Origin: Onchidella celtica
Lineage: Eukaryota > Mollusca > Gastropoda > Systellommatophora > Onchidiidae
Length of the DNA stretch: 64,000 nucleotides
Reading direction: 5' to 3'
Assembly: GCA_963931925.1 (NCBI GenBank)
Contig: OZ007571.1
Span: 41,068,913 to 41,132,912, forward strand
The notes beneath the pieces are model-generated. The model searched no databases, was not told the origin of the DNA, and saw only the letters and a list, made by a program, of their open reading frames with translations. Of this stretch, positions 40,301 through 52,300 are shown piece by piece; the first letter of the stretch is position 1, and each line of letters opens with the position of its first letter. Both the position numbers and the translations under genes were made by a program.

Positions 40301-43300
40301 CTATTTCTTTTTTTTTTTTTACATGAATTTTTTAGTTAATTTTTGTTTTGTTTTAATAGTTTAATTTTTTAGTCTTAGAAAGGTCAATATACTCTCAAAA
40401 TAATTCGGTTCTTTTGAGTACTTCTGATGTATTATTGTTTTGCCAAATTACAAGAAACAAGTTTTTTTTTTACAAACCCTAACAGATTATAGAATTATCT
40501 TGGAACATTTTCACACAAGCACTATCTTTGAGCATAAGATATTTTTTATCCCATAAATCTATCACAGAAGAACACAGTGTCTATTTACAAAGCCAAATAG
40601 AGAAGATACTGAGTCATGTTCACTGTTCAGCAATGGCTTATAATGTAAAATGGCTTATAATGTAAAATACTATGTGCCCCTAACAACAGCCGATTCAGAA
40701 ATGCATGGTTGTCTTAAAGTTCTATAAACATTTCATGCAATTTCTACTTCATTACTACTAGTTATTTCATTCAAACATGTTGGATAGAAACATTAGAAAG
40801 CTAATCATATCTTGCATGCCTATGTTATTTGTTTCTCCTTCGGGGTTAGATTATATTATGGGAGAGAGTTAACTTTTTTTTACCAAGTTCAGTAGCTTTA
40901 CTAATGAAACAAATTATGATAAATTATCATTCTAAAATGCTGTGGCATTCGTTTCTTTGGAAATGTTAATTTAAACACCCGTGGTCAGAATTTATTCAAA
41001 AGGAAAATGTGTCTGAAATATTTAAGAAATTCTAAAGAAATAGTTCTGGATCAATATTCCACTGATTGACTTTTTGAGCAGTCAAAATGTGCATGCTTTA
41101 GCTTAGCAGATAACATGGAGATTCTGTTGTAGAGATCCATTCATTTCACAACAAAATGCATACATTTCATCAATTGATTTACATACAGTAAAACTGATGA
41201 AATAACACTTATCAACTGACTCGTACCACCCATAATTCCCATGCCATCAGTTATTGGACAGACAGAGCCTTAAAAATTGTCGACAATGATGTAACTTTCA
41301 TTTTCAAGTCCCTGGTCCTATTGGGGGGTAGGATCGAGTACCTAGTCTTCTCGGATAAGGACGAAAAAATTCGGAGGGCCCGTGTGCACGTTAAAGATAC
41401 CTTGGCAGTTGGAAATCGTAAAGAGCAGGCCGAAAGGCCGCTGCCCGGGCAAAATTGAAAATTGAAATTAATAGATTAAAAATTTATCCATATCATCCCC
41501 CCCCCCCCCCCGCCAGAATTTATTATTCATTATTAAATATATATTGTTATTAATAAATATTCAAATATTATTTGAGTTGTGTGTTGTGTGAATTGATGTG
41601 AATTGTGAACTGCTGTGAATTGTGAACTGTTGTGAGTTGTGAACTGCGCCTAACAGGCTGCGTTACAATTTGCTCTGAGATAAAGAGAGAGAGTGAGCGA
41701 GACAGGGAGAGAGAAAGAAGCAGTGTAGTGTGTTGAGCGCTTCGCGCGTTTGTAAAGCGCTTTGAGGTCTAGGCATAAAGCGCTATATAAGTGTACTTAT
41801 TATTATTATTATTATTAAAATATCAGGTAACAAGACGACGTTTTCATTAACCTAAATTTTTCCAGGGGAAATGGGGAGGCCATTTTAAACATTTTGCATT
41901 TGCATAACACTTATTTATTAAACAAGAAGATGTTTCCTATAAAACTGACATGTTTAACAATATAGAAATGATGTGATTACTCAGTCAAATTTGATGAAAT
42001 CTGTTTACAAGTGTGCTTTAGGACAACAAACTGAAGATAAATTATCTTTTCTCCCTGGAAAGCTTCTCTCCAACTTTTCCACCCACTAACAGCTGAATGA
42101 CACTTGAGCATTTGAGAATAAAAAAAGATATGAACATGTAAAGTTTTTTCTTTCATTCAATAAACTTGTGACAAAATCATCAAAGCTTAGAAGTCCATAT
42201 TTTTGGACTAATGGGTGAAAAGAGCTAATGAAAAATAAGAAGTTTAATTTGGTGAATTGAGTTTTTAAAAAAAATGTAAAATCTGAAGTCCGAAGACTGT
42301 TTTTTATTTTCTGTAAACCATACCACTGACTGATTTTCCTGTGAAATTGATACATTGGTAGACTGAAAACAGTGGTGACTTTCCATACCAGAGGTAAACA
42401 TGAAAAATGTACAGGATGGAAGATTGAAGCAAACTAAAGCTTTGCTATTTCATCAACACAATTTGCCACTTGCAGGAACAAACTGAGTTAATTAGAAATG
42501 ACAGCATCATCCTCAATACCATCCTCTACAGGTTAGAAAAAAGCATAAGTAGAAAGAGATATGTTGAAACAAATAAGAAAAGCCAATGAAAAAAAAAAAT
42601 CTTCAAGATTCCCACAAGAAATAACAGTTGTTATTCATGTTGAACTGAAAAGTAAGAGCAATCCAAGATACCAGGCAAAGAGAACAGAAAAACATCACCA
42701 GCAGCCAAAGCTTCACAACTTACGCTGAGTATTTGTTTGAGGTGATCCTAAATCTAGATATGAATAAAACAACAAGCGGTTAACCCTACATTAATAAACA
42801 AAGTTTGTGAATGTTGGAATAGCCTTCGCCGTAAATCAATAAAAATTATGCATGGTGTACGCCGTGGTGTCTAATTGACACCACACTCCTAAGAACAATT
42901 TATTAGGATACTCTCTTTAAAAGTATGGTCTCTGTCAGACCCCAGAACATACGAATATAGGGATATAATATATATATATATATAAAATCCCCCATAGTGG
43001 TATGGTGCATCTGAGACCCAAAAATGTATGACTAATATGACAATAAAATCCTCTTTAAAAGCATGGTGACTGTGAGACCCCAGGAGGTACAAGTAGGAGC
43101 AGTAAAAATGCATGTGTGTTGGTAAGCATTCATGTGCATATTTTAAAATTTTAAAACTATGGGAAAATGGCCAACTATGTCGTTAAGATACCTGGAATTT
43201 CACAAGGAAAATTTCCAAGAAATAAGATAATTACAATTGTTTTTGATTGCATCTAGGTCCATTAGACCCATAATATACGGCGAAGGTTATGCAGTGTGAT

Positions 43301-46300
43301 GAACAAATTACGTACTTGCGACTAATAGTCATTGACAATGCTTGAAGTAAAGATCTGACAATGAGTGCTACCAATTTCCTGAAGGAATTTCTCAAATAAG
43401 TGCAGTGTCTTCAAACAACTTGATTCAAAACATTATTGAGCCTGTCATATCTGACATTAGTAACAGTCTTCTACACGCCAGCCTGCCATATATCAGTCAT
43501 ATACTGTTACTGCCGTTCACTAATGGCATAAGTTATTTTTGACACTTTTGTGACTTTAAGAAAAAACTGTATCTTTCACTATCATTTAGTGACTTGTGCC
43601 ATTATGATTCTGTTGGATTATTACACCAGTTGCCTTTTGGCATAATTCAGATATATGACATTATCATAGAGCAATGACGATATGTGACATACTTAGGAAT
43701 ATGTAGAGCTCAAGCTTTCCTTCCTTTGGTAAAAAACACTGAAGGTGCATGTGCAAGACTGCACGAAATTCAGTCTGACTTCTTCATGCAATTGCATAGC
43801 TTGGCATGTATTTTTCTGCTTTTATTATTATATTATAAAACTCTGTGTTTGTAGGTAATGTCTTTGGATAGTGAATCAACATTAAATCGGAAATGACAAT
43901 TTGACATGATCAAAAATATGAAAACTGATATGAAACACAAGAAAAAGAAGGTCAATTTATCAAAGCAATCACAATATTCATATTAAATATCACACCAACA
44001 ATGCCATCATTAGGTAGTGATACACAGTGGTAAACTAGGGAAAATGGTTACAAACTTGTATGAAGTTGCAGAATGCTTAAACTGCTCTCAAAAAAATAAA
44101 ACCACACAAAAAACTGCATCACTGAGACAATTTCATATTTTTATAGGCATACTGAGATATAAGATACTGACACATATACACCTTAAATAAAACTTACAAC
44201 AGAGACTCCTTATTTAATTAGTGCATGGCCTAATTTCATGACAATATTATGTTGAAGATCACATAATCTCCATATAATCTCTAGGTGTCCATGAGTGGTT
44301 GAAATGTAATAAAAAAACAACAACAACAAATCAACACCTGAATGATATGCTTTGGGTATTTGGGATTAAAAAAAATAAAAAAAGCAACAACTCAATTTTC
44401 TAATTTAATATTCTTAGCAAGCCACTTTTCTCATGCCAATCTTTTCTTGAAAATTGAGGTGGGGCTTGGGACAAAAAAAGGTTGAAAAACACTACTCTAG
44501 CTAGATCTGGCCTAACTTGTAAGTGCTGTCTAAATAATCCAAACGGCAACAGATAAAAATGAAAACCAGACACTGTTAGAATTTTATCCACACCTACCTA
44601 AACCTAAGAGATCATTAGATGCTGAGTTTGTGCTTGACTCAATTTTTATTTCTGTCTTTGTTCCTTGACTTGGCTTTGGAGCATCTCCTGATGTGCTCAC
44701 AGCTGGCTTGTTAGTGGGTTTGGGGACCTGCAGATGGAAAGGAAGAAACATGAATCAATGAATTCACTATACAACACAGTTTACACTCACTCAAACTGAT
44801 GGCGCCAAGGAAAATCAAAGCATGATTTTCCAAAACTCTTCTACAAAAACTAAAAGAATGATTTATATCTGGCAAAGGATATTTCAAGCCATTTTCTAAA
44901 TACAATACCACCAACAGTATTTGATCAAAGATACCAGATACAATAAGACAAGATACTCCCTCCTTCGCACCTCTAAAAAAATCGTGCACAGTTTGCGCGC
45001 TGATTGGGAGCGGGGTCCCTGGCCCATTGCATGAAACGAATGCTTGATACAATGATAAATTAATGACATGAATTTTTTGCAGTGCTACAGCAACTGAAAA
45101 AAAAAAAAAGCCAGAGTTTTCCTGCAGCTACTGAAGTTATAATTACAAAATAATTAACTTCAATCAAGGCCTACAGCAATTGCTGAACAGCGAAAAAATT
45201 CAATACTTTCCCTATATTGGCTTTGTAAAATACAGCATTGGTCATGAATTTTTCGCCGCTAGGTGGCAGGAAGAAATTTGTGCATGCTAAACAGAAATAA
45301 TTTTTTTTCAGATGCCTGATCTGAAATCACACTCCACATTTTTTCTGAATGCATGTACATACTTGAGTGATGATATGCCAATGTGCATACCGTCAAGCAC
45401 TAATGCAATTAATCACAGTGGTGTGGCAATTGCCTTACTTTAAAAAAATAGCTGTCTTTGACTCACATTACATGTACATTTTACACATCTGAAGAGCAGC
45501 AAGATAACAGGACAGAAGAACAAGAAGATGAAAAAAAACAAAAAACTCTCATAATTTCTTGAGAGCTTCCTCATGATTCCACTCACATTTGGCAATTGTA
45601 TTGTTGCCCCAGCTAGTTTGGCCTTTGCTTTCTTCTTTTCAGCCTTGGGGTCCTCCAACCACTGGGAAAAGATCAGAAAAACACTTACCCTTATTGTTTT
45701 ATGAAAACTTTACACACAGATCCCATGTAGTGCTCATGCATATAGACATCAGAATAGGATACACTAAAAGAAAAAAACCAGATACATTAAACAAAACAAA
45801 ATAATTTGTAAAAAAAGGCAGCGGTGGTGAAATCCCTTGTAACTCTGGAATGTTTTCATTTGAACTTTTGTGAATGGGTCGGGTATCTCAAAGGCGTATA
45901 AAAGACGACGCTATATCACATCACAAGATAAGACCAGTCTCATTATCGTAATCTTTAATTGTAAAACTGAAACAGTGATTGGGTTAAAACATACATATAG
46001 TCAAATTCATCACTGTCAACTGAATCATCACAAGTGTTAGTAGTACCATATAGATAAACTCAGATAGATGTTATCTTCCTGTCCTGATTAAGATGAACAC
46101 ATGTACCCTTAAAAGTTTAAGCCATGGAAGTCAACAGTACACTGAACAATGACTTAACAGTGTTGATATTCCCCCCCCCCCCTTTTTTTTAAAAAATTCT
46201 TTGAAACCTTGTACTTTTAACTACTCAGTTCTAGTAACAAGACAACCACAGGAAACTCTACTTCTCCAAGCCAATTCTCTCTTTCAGATAAACTTTTGAA

Positions 46301-49300
46301 GAGGATACTTCTGCACTAGCTGTGCACACTACAGCACAGCTGAGCTGGACCTAACGGATATTTATATTTTCTCTAACTGTTACTTATGCTTTCTTCCGGA
46401 CAAACTGAAAATCTGGTCTGATAACTGAATTTTTTCCCCCGTTCACTTTCCCACCCCAGTCTCTCTCAATGTACACAGTATCTTGGTTTCTTCCTCCAGC
46501 GCACACACTCTCTTTTGAATATAAATAAATTCGTGTTTTATCTGACAAACCATCATGTCCAGATTTCCTATTTCCCATGATATTATCTTTACAGAACAGT
46601 CGTTTCTTGGCCTGGTATTTGGTAACAACATTATGACAGCAGTGACCATACACCAACTTATGTCATGTGGGTAATGACACACGTAGTAATGGCAGGCTGT
46701 GGTGGAGTCTCACAGTTATCACGTACTCTGAAGTGATGGGAAGTCAGAAACAGCTGTGCAATGGTATTTAATCATACACTGTGATAACGACAACTGCTAG
46801 TGTCTACTCTAGTATTCCTAAATGTGGTCTAGATATTCAATGTGACACCAAAACTATTTTTTCAATTATAATAATTCAAATACTATCACATCTCATCCCA
46901 AAATGTTTCAGCAAATTTCTAAATAGTTTCTTAGCTGTAAGGCCACTCACATCCCATCTCTCACAATGTAAACTTACAAGGAAGAGCCTATTTGTGTGGA
47001 AAACCAAAAGTTAACTAATACATGAATTGTAATTTTGCTGACTATTTTAACTTATTGTTCAATGCACCTAAATGCAATGACAGATAATTTGCTGTCATGA
47101 CCTCAAACTGCCTGCGTATCACAAACTATACATCTGTGTAAGTTGTAACAGCTGCGTGCTATTCTCCACATGCTCTACTCCATTTTTCTCCACTTTTCAT
47201 CATAGGTACAGTGCATTTCTGATCCCGGGACACATGGCACAGTAATATTCATGGACTACACCTACTAACAAATCCATGATCTGCAACCTGTCACAGCCTG
47301 TATGTGTGGATACTCTCTGTGACAGAAGGCATGTGGTGTTCGTATCATTAACACTGGTCGCATAAACATCTGCAGCTTCATCCTCAGTGACTGCTAAATA
47401 TGCTACATTTTACCTGGTGAACTAAAGCTAACTAAATATCTGCATGTACTCGGCTCCATCACAACTCTCCTCCATCCTAACAAATGACACCAAATAAAAG
47501 GGACACATTTCTATAAAATTATAACCACCTAGAATTAAGTAAAGGTCACCATGCAAAGATATGTTACAACAACAAAAAGTCTCAAACCTGGGCAGACATC
47601 TAACACATAAGATTACATTTTCATCCTCGACTTTCCTCAGATAAGTATTAATATTTTTATAAATATTACAGAACATGAAACGGCGAAACAATTTCATAAA
47701 CTAAACATTTCAGAAGTTAAAATTCACCAGTGTTGAACCAGTCTGGGCATATTTCTTGAGTAATTATGATCTTGAGCTCAGAAAAGAGTGGTACTATCTT
47801 TGCTGGCATGCACAAACCATTTGTAAATGCAAATGAAAAAAAAACAAAAAAACAACAACAGAACCAGTGGCCATCATCTGTTTAGATTCACAACTGATCA
47901 GGCAAAGAGATGAGTGTCAAACAATCATTACAGCAAAAACAACAGGTGGGCAGATGAGAGATGTTTTACCAATAAACAAAATGTTACCGAAGAATCAATA
48001 GGTGTGATAAAGTGTGTTGTCACAAATATTTGTAATTGCAGGGAAAATTTATGCTCGCTACAGAGGCTGAATTTAAAATTAATCTTCCAGCTAACCTCAT
48101 TGATTTGGATATCGAATTCAAGGAGAGACTGAATTAATAACAAGGATAACATTATCTCTGTCCTGCAATGAAATGGAACAAAACTGGAAAAAAAATTACT
48201 CACACTCATAAATTTTCGTGCTCTCATTTTGTCATTTTCATACTGAGAAATTTTCATTACCTCTTTTTAAAAAAGAAAAGAGAAAATACAGGTATTGTCA
48301 TGATTATTTTACTATTTTGAACAACAGAATGCTGGATTTCATGATGATGGTGAGTTTTCTTCACAAAATTGCTTTACCGTGTTTTTTAAAATGCTTTTAA
48401 AAATGTACACTTGTGTGACACATTCTCTATCACAGACACTGATTAGTTTAAAGTTATTTTTTGCTTGGGAACAATAGGGGCTCAGCTCTTTTCCTGCTGT
48501 GGAATTTCTGATCAAAACAAGTTGAAAAAGCAAATCAGGCAGAAAAGAATTAAAATTCAGTATGGTTTATAAGGATTTCGTCTGTCATTTACGTGTGTAT
48601 ATAGCATTTATATTGAATAAGAAACCCTTTCCTTTTTCTTTGACTTCCTCTGACAACATGAAGCATGTTTTTTTAATAAGAAACTGAATTTTCCAGCAAA
48701 AAACACAGAGACCCTCCATAAGTATCTTCAGTGGTTAATATACATGAAGTTAATAATTTAAATACTGGGTCAGTTGTGGCATTTCAAGCTCACCTTTGGA
48801 GGATACCAATTATATAAGCAATCTTTCACAAAAGCTCTCTGGCTCAGCAAACCCCAAATGCACGTGGACGAAAACTTTTGAAAACACTGCTTCACACATG
48901 ACCACAACCACTGCACAATCTGGCTCACTCGTGATGTAAACGTTCAATGGCTCAGTCTCCTTTCTAACTGACAACACACTTATTTGCCCTCCTTACTGCT
49001 TGCCAGGTTTGCAGAGATATAACAAGCCTTCACTGGCACCCCTCTCTCATCAAGTCTCATCATCTTTGATATATTCATCACCATTCACATCACCGAAAAA
49101 GAAATCACATCACTTTACCATTCTCATTCACACCGAAATAAAAGGGATCAATTCAGGAAGGAGATTTAAAAATACAAAAAGGCATACAAAGAATAGTATT
49201 GTATACAAAAATAAAGCTTCAGACTCCATAGAACCAAACAGAACAGAATGCCATTCCATAGTTGTTGCCAGCTGAAAATGAGGAAGGTAAACATTTCTAG

Positions 49301-52300
49301 ATGTCTAATTTTTTATATTTAAAAAAAAAAAATTGGGGGGCAGCGAGAAAGGGCGTGCTACAGGAAAAGTGGAGGGCTGTTATTAATATATCAACTAACA
49401 TCTCAACTTCCCATATCCAATGTCCTCCAAGATATTAGCTTATAAAATACAATCAAGGTCTTAATTTTGTATACAATGTTTTTATCCCAGACCACAAAGT
49501 TATAGTTTAAGCTTAATGTATGCTGTATATTGTGAAATGAAAATAACAGTCAAACTGGATGTTACCAGTTCTTTCTGATAATTGTCCATCTTAGAAACTT
49601 TGAACATTCAAAGAATTCACAGATTTTTTTTCTTCTCTTATTTGAGCTTAGCTTAGCCTGATAATGATGCAGCTTGCACCATTTACCAAAAGCATTAAGT
49701 TTTCACAATTCATGAATATGTGCTCTATGGAAGTATTATAAATATATACTGTACAAGTTTATATTCATAAAGAAATGTCAGTACATGTATTTCATCTGAA
49801 AACTTGTCAAAGGTGTTGACATACTCTCATAGTACATTTGTATATCAGTGTTTAGCGCAAATATTGTCAAAAGTCACACAATTCTACCTGTTTGACTCTT
49901 TGTCTTTGCCAACATTTTCCATGCAATCACAAACTTGATAAACCACGACAATCACTCATGCATGCCAAGAAAGTAAAACAGGTTGGTCTATTTTGTATAG
50001 AAATATGCACTACCCCTCTCTAGGTCTGTATCTTTAACATCATCAATAAGAAAAGGAATAGTACAGTGATTAGCCGATCATTTGGGTCATCAGAGCAAGT
50101 TCCTAGCTATATTGCTATAATCAATATGTATTATATGTTCCTTTCTTTTCTTTTGGAGTCAAAAATTACCAACAGCAAATTATTCATTGCCATTACACCC
50201 CAAAGAAGTCTGGACATGTTTAGATCATGATTGTTTTTCAGAAGATTTTTATTCTTGGCACGTCCTCCACATGCCTGTTAGATTTTAATTACTCAACCAA
50301 TTATTCATGGAAATAATGAATTAACAGGCATACCAGGTCCATCTGCTTCTGGTCAGCAGTTTTCCACAACCCAAATGAGGAAATAACTTTTTGTTGACAA
50401 ACAGTTTTTTAGTATTTGAGATATAAAAACATGCTTCGTTTAAAAGAAAAAGAGCAACAAAAATGAAAATAAAAACAGACAGACATACTTCCCCAAAAGC
50501 TAAAGACGGTAGCATAATCGAAACTTACCGAATCAGTCAAACACTGAGAAAGTAAACATTTTCACACTGACTAAATCAAAAAATATGATATATATACTGT
50601 AGACCCGTGAACCACATGCCTAGTCCTGTCTTTCAAATGTAAATTTATGTAAATGTAAATACATGATTACCATAGCTAATTACAGACTCAAAATGTGTTC
50701 ATAAAAGATGCAAAATGACATACATTTTATATCATGCTGCTATAGATATCCATGAAATATTCATACACTCGCTTTTTTCCACCCACTTCCTCACAATAAA
50801 TCTGGGAATTATTATATTATGAGGACCATCACTTGAGACAATATGAAAAACAAATAGTGAAAGTGTATTTTCTGGTCTGCAGTTGCTTTTGCATATATAT
50901 ATGAAGAAACCTAGAAAGGCCATGTAATAACGGTTGGTCTCTGTTTCCAGCATGAAAGCTGTATGTAACTAAAACTTTCCAGCACACAGTGAGACAAACA
51001 GCTGATCAAACCACTTTATTCAGAGAAAGACTTAAATGGTTATCTGTAACCTCTCATAATCTGGTTTTAATGTTTGCCAGGAGCAGAGAATGCCTCAAGA
51101 CAACATACTGCTATAACAAATAGAAATCTTTATCTTATAATTTATCATGCCACTGAAATGATGGATGATTTGTTGATGTATTTTGTCCCCAGCTTGATCA
51201 AAATATTCGAAGATGTAGATGCAACTATTTGAATGTCGGGAGCTGTCCCTGGAGGTTTGCGATGAATATATGAATACTCATGAATGTAATTTAATTGCAG
51301 GTGAAATGTCATGGAAATCCTCAAAGGAATGTGTTGCATCCACAAACAAGGACGAGCTAACCATCGTTGTTATGGAATCAGTTCCCTGGTTAACTCCAGT
51401 GTTCCCTAACCCCTTCAACGCTACATGTTTTTCCCCCCTCCTACACTAAACAGCGCACTCCCACTAACATATTTAGGACGTCCACCATAAGTCCACAGAG
51501 CACTGTCACTATCAATTTTAAGATAATTATATATGATGTACGTCCACAGCACAGTGAAGGGAATAAAGAGGCTTTGTGACATCATGTGAGGAGGTCACTG
51601 TATTTTCAACTTTCTGTGCTTTGGTGTACAATTTGGAGTCTAAATAATGCTGCAGTCTAGTCATGTGAAAAAATGGATATCACTAGCAACTGCCAATCAA
51701 TGCCATGAATGCAAGGACTTAGTTTAGATCCATCATATTACTAGAAACTGCACGTTCTGGAATTCCGAAACTTCAGAATGTCAGGACAATTTTGTTAACA
51801 AATTGAGACACTCAGCTCACCTGGGCAAAAATGTTATAGCATTATGAATCAAATTTTACATTTAACAATTCATCACTAATTATATTTTAATAACAAAACT
51901 GTGATTTTCATTATCACAATATGATATTTACAGCTGTGTAACAGTGCAGAGTAAAATAATGATTTTTCACATTGAAATCGCAGACAAGGAAAGAGCCAGA
52001 CAGACTCTGAGGTAGAGATATAAGACAATTTAGAATGTCACTTTATAAAATTGCACAATTAAAGAGAAAATAAGTCTGATGATCAAATAAATTAGTCCAC
52101 TGAACAAATATATGCAATGCCAAGCTGTTTGTTATTGTCGTCAGTAAATGTTAGCAGATGTGCATGTGAGGAAAAACTTGCAATTCCAAATTAAAGCCAT
52201 TAACACCAGAACGTACCTCTTTAGGAACCTTAGGCTGTGGCGGTATCCATTCTCGAGCAATGTATTTTTTATGTTCATATTTGGATCTTATTAAAGACTC

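Larger units (their letters stand above)
41310..41816 (+). mobile_element. SINE with conserved central domain, copy 2, with (TTA)n tail
   Basis: 41313-41453 matches the central domain of the SINE at 12085-12349 (GTCCCTGGTCCT, GGTAGGATCGAG, GTCTTCTCGGATAAGGACG, CACGTTAAAGATACCTTGG and CCCGGGCAAAATT). A typical SINE 3' end follows at 41728-41816: TGAGCGCTTCGCGCG, AAAGCGCTTTGAGG, AAAGCGCTATATAAG and then (TTA)n. The part between (41460-41700) holds a poly-C tract and a minisatellite, so the element is interrupted or expanded, or the two parts are different copies. The tRNA head is missing. Confidence 0.65.
40167..42723. other. SMAP: SMAP intron 7
   Basis: Contains the right 87-bp duplicate, a SINE and its internal minisatellite, listed separately. 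Otherwise AT-rich with poly-T runs at about 40308 and 40461. Confidence 0.4.
42754..44597. other. SMAP: SMAP intron 6
   Basis: Holds the hairpin-rich MITE candidate. The remaining 1.3 kb (43291-44597) is AT-rich with no feature I can name. Confidence 0.4.
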
